Part shown: positions 35,862 to 49,100 of the stretch, piece after piece | Layout: every line of letters begins with the position of its first letter | Position numbering within the stretch: position 1 is the stretch's first letter | Assembly (NCBI GenBank): GCA_013397455.1 | Contig: VYZB01000144.1 | Span: 194,772 to 258,771 of the forward strand | Direction of reading: 5' to 3' | Length of the DNA stretch: 64,000 nt | Source of the DNA: Crotophaga sulcirostris | Taxonomy: Eukaryota; Chordata; Aves; Cuculiformes; Crotophagidae | Notes under the pieces: generated by a model | The model's database searches: none | Seen by the model: only the letters and a program-made list of their open reading frames with translations | Told to the model about the DNA's origin: nothing | Program-made: the position numbers and the translations under genes

Positions 35862-37834
35862 CATGGACTTTAGGGTAACAATGACTTCATTACGTCCTAA
35901 AAAAAGACCTCATTGGACAGCTTGTCAAAGACGTACTTTACCTACAAGGGCATGATAATTACTGTATGATAAACCTCTAATACTCATAATCAATTTACAT
36001 TTTGGAATATAACATTGTAACACATATGTTTACAGTAATTATTTTTAAATGAGAACTTGCGTTAGCCCTCAATTCTGAAGTGTAATCGTCGAGTTACTGG
36101 TGAAATGTTTTGCTCTCAAGGCTGCTTGCGTCAAATCTGTTACTTTGCCAAAGAGCGTTTAGTAACTCACTTGTTTTTAGAGCGCTTTGGTTCCAAACTG
36201 TGCATGCTCAGAGAGAATGCAAAATAGGGACTTGTAAAACAAAGTCATTTCTCAGTCAGAGGCACCCAGAACAAAAGAAACCTTTTGTTTTATTTTTCTG
36301 GCAAGAAACTGAATGGTAACTTTGAGACAGTTTGAGCTACTCTTTGGAAGCCTAAAGTATCTTTGAACTGGCTTCTATGCATTGGGAATATGAGAGTAGA
36401 CTTACAGAAGAGGGTACAGCAAAGCTGATGTGAATATCAGAGCAAAGAATGGCTTGAAGTTCACATTATGCTTACAGAACGATGTTCTCAATTTCAATGA
36501 AGTATTTTTGTTTCACGGAGATTTTGCAGAGCTTTCTACAACATTGCTCCCACCACTTGGCAAATGCCACTTCGTTTATGCAAAGGACTCCTGGTTATCT
36601 GGTGGTAGGAGGCAGAGCAGAGAAGGACAATGATGCTGGCTGACTGTGAAAAACAAATACAGATAATACAAAACATATGCAAATCGCATTATAAAAATGC
36701 AAGTGAAAGTGTAATGCAGATGAGATGCCTGTGAGCTAATACTCACCTGAGCCAGTTGGACACTTGCCATATGAGCCTGGTTATTTGGGTACAGAGTCCA
36801 AACTGGCTCTGCCTGGAGCCAGCACAGATGCCTCTGTGCCTGTAGCCTGTGTAGTCCAGTGCCTGGGTATACTGCCCATGGGTGGAGGTAAGTTGGCTAC
36901 GTTTGATATAAATGTATTTTCCAAATCTTTACTGGGTTTTTTAGCACTAAACTTTCAGTCTTGACTGTGTTTAACCCACTCTTAAGACTATAAAATTCTT
37001 CCTCTTTGATAGGGAATTTCCTGCCTTCAGGATGAAATTTGTGGCTTTCCTAGAAATATGTGGCTTTCAGATAGATGATACCTAAAGATTTCAGTTTTGA
37101 ATAGACATGTATATATACAAGTACTGTTTGGAGAAAACTGAGGAAACAAACCCATGAACAATGTTTTCAGGCTGTGTAAGAAAGCTAGCAAGATAGAATA
37201 AATTGGAGAGGTGCCAGGAGATTAAATGAGAGCAGTAAGAAGTGGAGTTTTTTCTTTCTAAATTCCTGAATTTCCCATGTTAGTGAGACATGAACATACT
37301 TGTTCGTCAAACTTTCATTAATAATATGTAGATACTTATAGTCAGTTTTTGTAGAACTGGACAGATCTTAAGTTCACAAAATAAAAACAAGTCTTTTAAT
37401 GATAAACTAAGGCCAAGCAAGAACTTGATGTGAGCACGTGCTCATCTTTTTGTAGCATGGGTGAACTGCTGAACATAAGTTCATAACCAGAGTGAACCAA
37501 AACGTAAGGTGGAGGGATGCATCCCTGCTCCCCAGCATCTGCTGTGGACAGCTGAATTGCTGCTGAGTGTAGGCATTCTCTGACCATGTACAGCTGCCTT
37601 TCACTGTTTTTATTCTTCATCCCAGTAAGCTGACTTTCACTGCAGATTCAGAGTAGGCTTGTATGAGGCTCTCCTGGTAGCCTGCCCCTCAATTCTAGAA
37701 GTCATGGTCTGTCCACAATTATATGAGCTGGTATAAGATTTTAATGTAAGTAGGGCACAAATTACATCTTGTGCCTTTGAACTACAGTGAACATCCATCT
37801 GTTGTTTGAATGCTATTTGGAATGCTTAACCCCT
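35862..37834. other. Gene-free stretch
   Basis: There is no supportable gene. The segment at 36050-36200 keeps six CpG sites in a generally CpG-poor window. A perfect 14-bp palindrome with an E-box core (TGAGCACGTGCTCA) lies at 37431-37444. A 74-codon minus frame at 37396-37620 lacks good splice borders. Confidence 0.55.
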
Positions 37835-37905
37835 GCCAAATCCTGCTGCCTTTGAAGTCCATGGGAGTCTTGCCACTGACTCCAGTTGGGGTAGAATTTA
37901 GCTGA
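37835..37905. mobile_element. Relic of an amniote palindromic DNA repeat
   Basis: The plus strand reads 'ccaaatcctgctgcc', 'tttgaagtccatgggagtct', 'tgccactgactccag' and 'gtagaatttagc'. From memory this matches an old palindromic element with the core 'attgaagtcaatgggagttt' and 'tgccattgacttcaatggg', flanked by 'aatcctgct' and its inverse. It is the clearest of the four relics of this type here. It is non-coding. Confidence 0.58.
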
Positions 37906-40900
37906 CAAAATTTTTGTTTGCTTTTATTTCACGTATTTTGTATGTGGTCTCTAACAGACAATAACATTTACTTATGATTAAGGCTGGATGAGTGAAGAGC
38001 AAACTTAGAAACAATATGTATCTCTGACCTAGCAATGGAGAATTTTGTAGTTTACTGTGGTTTCCTGAGGTTATAATGCTTCTTAAATTTTGATGTTACT
38101 GTCTATCTTTCCTCATTCCCTTTGAGGAATCATTTACTGGTGGTATGTCTTGAACAAAGGGAAATTCAATTATGTGAACTTGGACATCATATCAATTGTT
38201 TAAAAAATCAATTATTCATACAGTGCTGGTTTTCCTGAACAGTGGAGGAATATTTACCCTTGTTAAGAAAGACAGATGAATGATTCCAGACACTCCTCCT
38301 CGTAGTAAGTGATTGTATGGAATATTTAATTGATTCTTCAGTAACATACAGTTCTACACTTGTGTAATGTATAGTCTTTAGTTTTTTGATCACTTACATG
38401 CTTGTTATATGTAGTACACTTCTAAGTATCTGCTTAGGTATTGCCTGCACTTAGTATTTTCATATCTGTGAGTACACCATATGCTGGCATAGTGAGGATT
38501 ATGCTGTCAGTGTTGTGTCAGAGTAGCATGGAATTGCGGTCTGGTGCATAATTAGAAGCATATATTCAGGAGCATTTCTTAGGTGACTGAATTTATATTG
38601 ATTATTCAGAACAAGTGAGCAATCAAATTACAGACTTTGCATGTGTTTAAGAAGCATACATACACTTAAAATGTCACAGACTCGTAGGACATTGAAAAAA
38701 TAAGGAAGGATGAGCAGAAATAATCTGTGGACCAGATCAAGTGCTCAGAGCAGATTAAGGAGAGGTGTTTTGTGCAAAGTAATTTTTGTACTTAGTGGCT
38801 CCTCATCTTTCTTACTGCCAGACTGTTCCTGTCACACAGATTAGAGATGGCTGGAGGGTGGATTCAGATAGCTATGAAGGGCTTTTGCAGCAGCCAGCAC
38901 CTATGAGGCACAGCACTGTGTCTCTTCAGTGCTGGGTTAGCAAGGAGAGGCTGGTTTGATGTAGAATATTTTTTAGATGGGAAGACACTAAGTTTTTCTG
39001 GTATATGCTAAATTTATCCGTGGCAGGATAAATCAAAGCTACCCTAGAGCTTCCAGGAAACTGGTCCTATCAGCTGCTGCAGCTCTGGCGCTGGACAAAG
39101 AAGAAAGGGTCTAATTGTGCAAGATAAAGACTGCACTGCTTTCTGCTGGCAGACATAAATAATCGTTGAAGAAAGTCTCCTTTTAGCCTTTGCTTTTTCA
39201 CAATCCAGCAATGCAAATCATGATAAATTGTGTGGTTTTGATCCAGAATCTCCAGCTGCCATTTTAAGGAGACCTTGTATGTATGGGCTCGTATTGAAAA
39301 CATAATAGATAATATAAAATAAGTGATTCCTAACTATGTGAAACTATAGCTTATTGTTTAGGGTGCCATGGATTTTAACATGAGATTTGAGCGTACTTCT
39401 AAATGCTGTACTTCAGTGCCTTGGTGGCTGTCCCTCACTGATGAGGTACAAACCCATATGACCGAAGAGCTTCTTGTATTTCTTCTCTTACCAGATGCTA
39501 CATGGGACTTTCATGGACTTATCCATGTATAATTTAACCCAAAAAGAAAAAAAATTATATGTTTTGAGGAGGAAGCATTGTAAATGTAGAAAGAAAAAAT
39601 ATTCCTAGTGTACATGGGATTGCCTGTGCCAGATGTGTTGTCTGAACCTCACCTGATTTGTGGATTGCTATGAATCTGTTGAATTCACTGGGGTTTCTGA
39701 CTTACGAACGTGAAGAGGGAAGTTATGACTTCTGTTTGTAAAGTCGTATGTAAGACAGAACACAGCACTTGTCATGGTTGCCCTGTGGGAGCTACTAAAT
39801 ATTTCATATGAATTGCTATTCTGAGTATCTGATTAATTATTTAAAGCTAAACATAGTTTCTCTTTATGACATGAGAGATTTGTGAGTGACAAAGACTAAA
39901 TCGTATAGAATATTGTTGCCCAAAACAGTTCTTTGCAATAATCTGCTAAAGCCAGATGTATATGAGCAGGGATGAAGATCAATCTCCTAAATATAAGTAG
40001 TCACTGTAACAGGGATTTATAAACGAAGATTTAGACCAGCTTTTTGATCTGTTATTTTCTGTCCTCTCATTACTACTAGCTACTCCCAGATATTCCAAGG
40101 AAAAGTGAAAGAAACCCATCTATAGAACTGATTTTTTTTTCAGATTGTAGTTGTTAATTTATAAGAGAAATCTCATTGCTTCTTCTTTATCCCCAAATAT
40201 ACCTTGTTGATTTATTTTCAACTATGTTGTATGCTGCTAAAAGCATAAGTAAATAACATTGTTTCTATTTATTGAAAATGTACATTTGATAAGCTAGAAT
40301 ACAAAATCTTACTAAATACATGGACTACTGAAGCACCAATTACGAGATGCCTACATGAAGAAACCCTGGTATGTTTTGTTTCATTCCTAGTAGCACAGCC
40401 TCACAGAATTTTTTAGTTGACTATTACAGACAGCCTCATTAATTAACAAAGCTACCTCCCAGGTTATGTTATATTGCTGCTTTTTAAGGTTTCTGGTAAC
40501 AACCTTTTCAGATGGGTACCCCACCTAATTTCTAACTGGTGTACTCACAACCCTTGCTTTATATATCTTTTCCATCATACGGGAAAATATCTAGATTTTT
40601 CATTCTGTTGATTATTATACTTAGTAGCACATACTTTTCATGTTTTAAGAGTTGTGAGGATTTTCTTGACCAAAGAAAACCCAAGAGAATAGATGTATAG
40701 CTGACCATGCTTAGGATTCTGGTCAAGGAATTGAAGACGCTCATAAGTTGATCTAGAGTTCATGTAAACAAATCAGATTTGGGATGCCATAGTTAAATGC
40801 ATGCTCAGGACTTATGGGAGTGCATGTTCTGGTTTTAATATGTTATTCTAAAGCTTCTAAAACTCATCCCTGACTGTCCTAGTCAGTGATGTTTGGATGT

Positions 40901-43900
40901 AAATTAAACTGAGAAAACATCTTTGCATTCATACATTTCTATTCAATTAGTGGGGGCTTACATTCATCTCCCTGTTGTGTTGTAGTTAATGATTTTGGGT
41001 AGATCTAGTCTCACAGCGCTGTGTATCAGATGCTCATCAGATCTGTAACTTTGCCCTAACATATTGCAAGAAGGCACAGGGATGCAGTAATGAATGAAAT
41101 ACCTTCCATGTGTCCGTCACCCTGCTTCTGAGTGGTGCTTACAGCTTGTGAAAGTGGGTGACTAACCTCCTGGGATCTTGTCTTTCCCTATCTGTCTTGG
41201 TGACCAGCATGTCATCAGGGATAAGCACTGGTCCCTTTCTTCTCCCACACAAAGAACACCCTGTTTCAGTTGGATTAGCCCATGTCATCTTCAGTTACTT
41301 TTCTAGGTAATTATATCCTTAAAATTAATTTCATACCCCTTAAAATTTCTGAGTTGTAACACAGGTTTTGAAGCTAAGCAGTAGTAGCTGAAAGACTATA
41401 CAGAATTGAATGGAAGTATGAGATGTTTTTTGACAAGAAAGTTTCCTGATCTTGAAAATGAATTTATGTGGACTTTACAAGATTTCTTTATATGTAATTT
41501 GAGCCATTAAAGAAAAAAAAAAAAGTAGTATGCATTTTTTAATTAATGTAACAGTAAATTACTTTAGTTGCCTGTGGATCTCGTTGTTCTCTAAGGGTTT
41601 GGAGACAGTTGAGATTTAATGGTTATATTTGATATAATATGCTCAAGAGTGGTTTAGAAGAAAAAGCTGAGTTGGGTTATAAATGGTTTGATTTTTTTTT
41701 TCTTATTGCTAAAGGAGCATGTGATTTTTCTTTCTAAGTAGTGGTGGTGCGTGCTGCTTCTCAGGGCTGCTGTTACTGGATGATAGGGAGTTTTCTCTCT
41801 AAAAGTTTGAGTGGGATTATTAATATTTTGTAGAGAAGTTGAAATCTGTGAATATGCGATATTTAAAGTTTCAGCTTCTCTTTTGTGCCACATTTGAAGA
41901 GTGTGACAGTCACACTTGCATGCTATTTTGGGGATTGAATGGTACTGTCTTTCACTTGGCTTGTTTCTTCTGGAGTGTGCAACTCCTGTGAGCAAGGAAT
42001 TCTTCATGGAACTGTGCTTCATCTAAATGTGTTCAATTACACTGAAATGGTTTTGATTGTAGGCTGGGAGTGGGGGTGGACAGACAGTGTTTGAGAACAC
42101 AAGTTTCTGCCAGATCTGTAGATTCATTTGTGTTTCATTTGAAAGTTTTCTGTGAAGGTAGGGTGCAAGTCTTCTGAAGCTTTCGTACGCTGTAGTAATA
42201 GCCATTAGTTGGCAGTATTAAAGGAGGGTGAGGTTTTTGCAAAAGTCTGGTTTCGTGGGTCAAAGTAAACGTATGAGGAACTTTAAAATTCAGCCCTGAT
42301 TTCATGTAGGTAGTATTGTTGTGGTACTTGCAGCACCTGCACTGTCTGATTAAAATTTGTTTTCCAAATCTTTATGACTTTCTATTTTTTTTATTCCTTT
42401 TTCATTTTTCCTTCTAGTCTTTTTCTGTCTTTGTCTGCAACTACTTTGTTTTTCCCTTCCTTTAAGCTGTATCATTTCTCCTGCTGGTTGCCTTCCTGCT
42501 GGCTATCTGCTTTTGAGGATGGGGCATCTATAGGTGAGACAGGTCGAGCTAGCAGGTGTTCCCACTCTAAATTGAATGTCATAGGAGAAAAGATCCAGAG
42601 CTTTTCTTATTTTTCTTGGCCTCATAAGTGCTGCCTTCAGGATCAGGGACATAAAAAATTTTGGCTCCTTCTCTTTTAGGCTGCAGGACAGGGCATGATA
42701 GAAAAAAAAAAATCAGATTTGAGTTAGATATGAGTTCTTGCCCACACAACTCCTTGCAGCAGTCGCTGTTCCTAGGACCTGAAGTTCTTCTCACCTTTCC
42801 ACCTTCTCTTCCCTGCTCCTACCAGAGGAGGACATGGGTGCAGCAATAGCTCTGTACATGGGAAGTGATGCTGGCAGAAACCCAACAGATGCTTCCTTCA
42901 GAGGAAATGGGCAACTTATGGAATAAGAGTGAGGTGTGCAGTTGGGATGAGGTCTCTAACACAACTGGCCAGCTTTCTGTTACCTCTGATATGATTAATC
43001 AATTAAGATTTTCCCCAGCAGGACTAGCTGCAGTGGGGTGTTGTTAGCTTGATGCGCAGCGTGAATCAACTCTGCTTCACCTGCTTGCACTTGAGGCATC
43101 CTCTACTCTCTACAGAGGTCTTCAAATGGATATTTTCAAAAGCGAACACATTAAACATGTTCTTACACCTAATGTTATCTGGTTTTTGTGCTGTCTGTGT
43201 GGATTTTGGTTGTGTTTTGGAGTTGTTATTTTTTTGTTTTATACTCTGAATTATCCAATTCTGTTACCCTGGATAATGGAGTTGGCTAAGTGTTGTCTTT
43301 TGAGCTGTGCTGGGATTTACTAAGAGCAGTAGGGTGTTCCCTGTTGGGTGCTGTAGATACATGAACTTAGGCCTTGCACTAATACATTTAAAGCATCAGT
43401 GATGCTAACAGGAATTTCTCCATAGACTTCTGCCAAGTTCAGTATTTTCCATGCAGTTCTGAAAAGACATCTGGCTTTGCAGTTGTTGGTCTTTGTCTTT
43501 CTACTTAACTTGTATATGACTTGGGTTTAATCTGAGTGCTCTTGATACAAAGTTTTCTATATAAACACTCTGGTTTCCTATGTCTCAGCTTGGCTGCCTA
43601 ATCAGGAAGAGGATTTTTAAACAATTCTTCAGTAGGCATAAGAAACAAGTGTGCTTAACAAAACTGCAAGTGTGAAATAAGCAACATTCTGCTGAAAGTT
43701 CATATGCCAAACACAGCTAATCCACCATATGTGTGACCTAAAAAGTACAGACACATGGATATTCTTCTCTCCCCCAGTTTCTTAGCCTTTTTATGGCTGC
43801 TGCCATTGTAAGTAGCCCAGTAACACTATATGCTTGATCGATGTATGGGATCTGTGATGGTATTTTGCAGTTATATTTGCTGCATTGCACAGCATGCCTT

Positions 43901-46151
43901 TAAGTGAAATGAAAGGAATACCATAAGCTTTTCAGCTGTGACTTGCCACCTCAGCAGTGGTAAGCCTTGGGGAAAAACAGAGTGTGACAGCCTTTCAGTA
44001 GCCCAGGAAGCATGTTACATAGCAGCAAATATTCTGATTTTGATTCTTTATGTTCCTGATGAGTTTTCCATACAAGGGACATGTATCTAGCTGAGTCTTC
44101 TGTGGTGCCTGGAGTTACCCTGGTGCCAGTTTGAAGGCGAGAATAAGACTCCTGATGTTCTGGACTACAGGAAAAATAAGAATACATATTTTTAGAAAAG
44201 GATGCATTTCTTGGGCAAGGCACAGGGGATATGTGGCTGTCATACTCTTGGGATTTTTTTCCTTGTCTCAAAAGACCAGTTACAGAAGATTAAGCAGTGA
44301 CCAGCCCTGCACCTTCTGAAGTCATTTGAGGTCTGATCCTGCACAGACAATGTCACACGAATCGCAGAACTTCTACATATTTGCAAGGAAGTCAGTGCCC
44401 ATCATGGATACAGTTTTGTGATACATGATTCGTGTCACTTATTATGTTGCTGCAGGACTTTATATTGACAGAAGTGTGTAACGTATTAGAAAAACAAGCG
44501 TGGGATGTATGTTGCCATAGCCAAATTATAAGAATGTTCCATAACTTCATTGTAGACAGAATACAGTTTTGCCAAAGTGAGTATAATCTGTTCATTTGTA
44601 TGCACAGCTAAAATTACTGAAGCGTAGCTTCCACATAAGGGTTCATTTAGGGAACTGTGGCAACTGCCTAATCAGCTATAGATATTGCTTCAATTGTAGT
44701 CTGTAGCCAATAAAGAATGTATTTTGTCTATAGGAGAAGGCAAAGGAATAGAATATGTGCATGGGGCACTTTAAAGTACTGGTAGCAAATACAATCTATT
44801 TAAAAAAGCAAATAATGCTGGAAAATGGTCCCAAGCCATAAATTATTAATTGATCATTAAGTTGTTTTAAGAGGCACTGATATATACCTTGTATCTAAAT
44901 GTGTTCCCCACAACTTCCATCTGCCATTTCTGTACACTCAGACTGAGAAAGTCTTTTTTTTTTTATTATTAAGCAGAATGTAACAAAATGTTTGCGTTTT
45001 ATGGAGGATGAGAGGCTCAAAGATTGATGACTATTTTACCAATAAGAAAGTTTGTACTACTGGAATGATGGCATTAATGTTTAAGGTTTTTCAAACCTAG
45101 GTAGAAAGGGTCCATAACCTGTAAGAGAAGATAGGCAACCATGCCTCTTAGGATACTTTAACAATCTCAGTTCAAACCCATAATGTTTGGGGATGTGGCA
45201 GGTATGGAATATGGTATTTAATTTTATATCAAAGGCCTAAATATGCTTGTAATGTAAGAAAATATGTATACCATGTGGATATGGAAGTTGGATGGCTTGA
45301 ATCTTTCAGCTTAAATGTGGACAATCTGGAGAAGTTTCTTAACTTTCAGACAGAGAGCTGGAGTGACAATCGTTGAAAGGTCTGAGTTGAGGAGAGCTCT
45401 TCAAGAGACAGCAGAATCCAGGGTGCTTTATGCACCTGTATAGAGGAAGAGCCCCAAATGACACAGTTTATCTGAAGGATGTAGTGGCAATAGAGGACCT
45501 AAGAATTATTTAGCAATGCAGTGATGATTATTCACATGAAAAACGGATTTCCCAACTGAAAATGGTACTATGTCCTGTCGTTCCAGTCACTCAGGGTAAA
45601 GTTAAGTAGGGAAAAAAGGAAGGAGGGGTCATTAGATAATACACATAGCTGTATAATAATGGGCAGTATCAGTTTTATAGGAGATAAATGGTTGTACTGA
45701 TCTGCAATATGTACATAAGTCAAGAGAAACAGCAAAGCACATGCTGAAGTCTTCTGGACTCTTGTTTATGCTGCTTATTGTTGTTTTCTCTGTGTGTGCT
45801 TGACAACTATCTTTTTCCGGGAAAATCTGAGTTTGATAACAAACAATCTGCTGTGAAAAGATGCACAAAATAGGATGATACCTATATTAGTTAAATATTC
45901 TACATGCTAGAGCGGCGCTGAAATACTATCCACAAGTACTATATATAACGTATTGCTGTTTATTTTCCAAAACTGAAGTCTGATGGATATATGTTAAAAT
46001 AAAGTAACGTGGCTTTCCCCAGAAAGTAAAATAATTCCTCTTCTTGCGACAAGTGCATTTAATGCTCGTCTATCAGTGAGAGGGAAACATCACAATTGGG
46101 AAAGAGGTTGGTACAAGGACATATTTGCCCACACAGAGGACTAGATTTCTC
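37906..46151. other. Gene-free stretch of about 8 kb
   Basis: There is no established gene. Two exon-like minus-strand segments (44119-44164 and 42579-42680) are discussed as a finding. Other frames of 60-122 codons lack domains and splice borders. Poly-T or poly-A runs occur near 41513-41524, 41692-41702 and 44954-44964. Confidence 0.5.
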
Positions 46152-46170
46152 TTTTTTTTTTTTTTTTTTT
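46152..46170 (+). repeat. Poly-T run (19 T)
   Basis: Nineteen uninterrupted T residues. On the minus strand this would be a poly-A tail for a retrocopy lying at higher coordinates, but the sequence just beyond it contains no gene-like or repeat-like body, so I annotate it only as a homopolymer. Confidence 0.85.
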
Positions 46171-49100
46171 CCGATTTCTAACACTTCTGAATACAGACCA
46201 ATAATTTCTGATGCATTCTATCTCTAGTGGGACTTTTTGGTAGTGTTGATCCTTCGAAAGAGTGAAACTTGGCAGCTGTTCTATTGTAAGTAACCCAAGG
46301 AATATGGAAGTATGCATTCCAAAATTAATAATTTCATTTTCTGAAATTCAGGAATATGCACCCACTGTTTCAAAATATTCTGTAGCAGGGGTGGAATATA
46401 CATATATTATTTTTTTTCTTCCAAACTCTTTTGTTCTAAAAAGCCACTGCCCAAATTAAGGAATGGATGAAAATTATGGAAGAAGTGTCTGCTTTACTTA
46501 CAAGTGCTAGATGCTGCTTCCTTCCATTTAAATTTCTGTGTGCTCTGACCTGGTGACTACCAGCTAATTTGTATTTATATTCTTCTCATGGATATTTTGG
46601 ATTCTTTCAAACTATTTCCCCTTAGGTGAATTTACAGCAAGTAAAAAATCATGGCTGAACAACGCTATTGTAAAAGTTTGTCTGCCTCTAAATGGTACAC
46701 AATGAAATGGGTACCTGTAGTGCATCTGGAATTCTTGCAAGATATTTTGTAAAACTACTAAGAGAAAGTTTGTACTTACAAAAGCAGTCATATTCTCTTC
46801 TCTGTGTATTGTTAATGGGTAGTAGTAATAGAAGTGCACCCCTCGATTTTAATTTTAATATTTTAAATGTTCTGTTTTGCAAACTTCAGAATTTTGAGTT
46901 TCCCTCTACTAGAATGTCTTAGGCTCTGTTTGAATGTTGATGGGAAAGTAAATGTGAGGAAGAAAGCTTTTCTCATTGTCCTTATGGTAGGGCAAGTAGA
47001 TGTATCAAATCTATCATGCTGTGCCTTGCATACCTATGTCAATGTCAAAAACGGTGCAGGGAATGGTGAAATCAGTACTTTTCCTCCTCAAACTTAGACC
47101 TCAGGAGTGAAACAAAGCAAGTACAAGTGTACCCATGGTACTTCTGTGTAGGTCTCACTTGTCTTTCCTGGGTAAATCAGCTGTTGTCCATGTTCTCAAC
47201 TATTTTAGTTCTTCAGTATCAAACCCGGCTAAATCCTAACTAATGCTAACCATACAAGCAATACAGATTGAAATTTGTAAAATACATGGATTCATTTCTT
47301 TCTTTTGCTTGTTTGCACCAATAGTCATATGAACTACATTTGTGAAGAAACTGACTGTCAGTGTTCATTTAGTCCTCTACGATCGCAAGCAATTGTACAA
47401 GTGCTGTGAAGCCCATAGCATTTATCGCATGTGGGCAACACTCAAGGAGCCGTAAAGCTTTTCATTTGTGACAAATTTAATCTACAATAAGGTTAAAAAT
47501 AACCCACAAGTGTTACTGTTTCCCTCCCCTCAATCCCCTCCTTGCCCAGAGGAGCCAGGAAGAATCACATGCATTATCCACACTCAAAATCCTGCTACAG
47601 AACAAGGCTTGGTTAGAGCAAAACTCATTGTTTTGGGCCGTATGTGTGCATAGAAAATGCATAATAATGACTAAGACTGTCATCAGTTTAGTGACATACA
47701 GCAAAAGGAGGATGATTTCTGCCATGAAGCATTAACAATTACAGGCAGAAAAGATTGACATAGGTCAGCTTTGCAAACTTTCATGCATCTCCCCATCACT
47801 TAACTAAATTTCTTACCTGAAGCAGTGATAAAATATTGACATAACATTTTGAAATTAAGATTTCCTATCAGATTGTTCCAAGTTAAATAAAACATTTTAC
47901 CTTGATTTTTTTGTCCTTTCTTTCATTTTTGAGATGAATGCTTACTTGCCCTTCAAAAGGTTCAGTGCTTGGTTTTTTTTTAAAAAAAATGTAATTAATT
48001 TTCTGCTTTAAAAACCAACAACAGAAAAACCCTTTTGAGAATAAATGAGCTATAAAGTGACAGTGACAGTTTCCAGGCTGAACAACTCAGTAACTTCACT
48101 TCCAGCACTCCAGCAGGACACATTTCAAATTTCTGTCTAGTCAGAGAGAGATGTCATAATGAAGGACTATGGACATTACCAAGGCATCACTGTTGCCGTC
48201 GTAAAATAGTGCCGCAACACGTTTAATTTATGCACCTGTTACCTCTCAGCCAAAAAGCAGTAGCTGTAGGTCAAATAAGTTTCTCTAACTTGATGAAATT
48301 CTTTTTCTCTCTTGAAGGAGAGTGCTTTTCTGCTTTCTGTACTATGTTTAGGCTCTTGTTCTGAAACACCAAGGTGCACAGGAGTCCCTGGTGCAAATTA
48401 ATCTTCTGTGGTCTTCTTTCAAGTGAAACTAACTTTCATGCTAATCTGTTCTGTGCGGCTGTTGAGCCATTTGGAAGACTTATTGATCCTCACCACAATA
48501 GAAAACTGACACTTGAGCAACAGCAAACTGCTTTTGAATGTTTTCTGATGTATTGCTGTCATTAATGCTATTCAGCTTAGCACTTGACCAGATATATTGC
48601 TTTATTTCACCTGTTGTTGCTCTGTTCTTTGTATATTGTCTTTAAATATGGAGATGCTTGCAATCTAATTTACACGGTACCTTAGAAACAGACCTCTTTT
48701 TTAAAAGGAGATTGCTTTGTACTGCTGTGGTTTTTATGAACAGAGAAGCAAATAAACCTTAGCACTGCAGTTTGTTCTAGTGCTGAAAAAGGAGAGGAAG
48801 AATTGCTGGAATATGTATTGTACATGAAGCCAAGAGTGGGGAAAGTCATGGGTTGCTGAGGTGCTCTAACATGACTGGACATATGGGTAGTGGAGCAGGC
48901 ATGTGTGTATATACTTCATTTTGAAGTAACGAAAGCCATGTGGCTGCATTAGTCTTTGGCCATACATGAGTTGAAATGCAGATTTGTAACGAGTGAGACC
49001 TCAGAGAGAAGCAGAACCTTGCAAAGCCTGTTTTGCACTGGCTAGTCAGAGATGATATCTGTTCATGGATCTCCACTGAAATATGCATGAGAGTCTTACA

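Noticed and set aside
39070..39303. 77-codon minus frame resembling coding sequence (KWQLEILDQN.., KKQRLKGDFLQRL)
   Set aside because: I could not find a convincing acceptor and donor pair around it.
45165..45195. tRNA B-box-like string (gttcaaaccc)
   Set aside because: No A-box at the right distance and no cloverleaf. No tRNA gene was found in the window.
46152..46170. Poly-T as the tail of a minus-strand retrogene
   Set aside because: No open frame, gene-like body or target-site duplication follows at higher coordinates.
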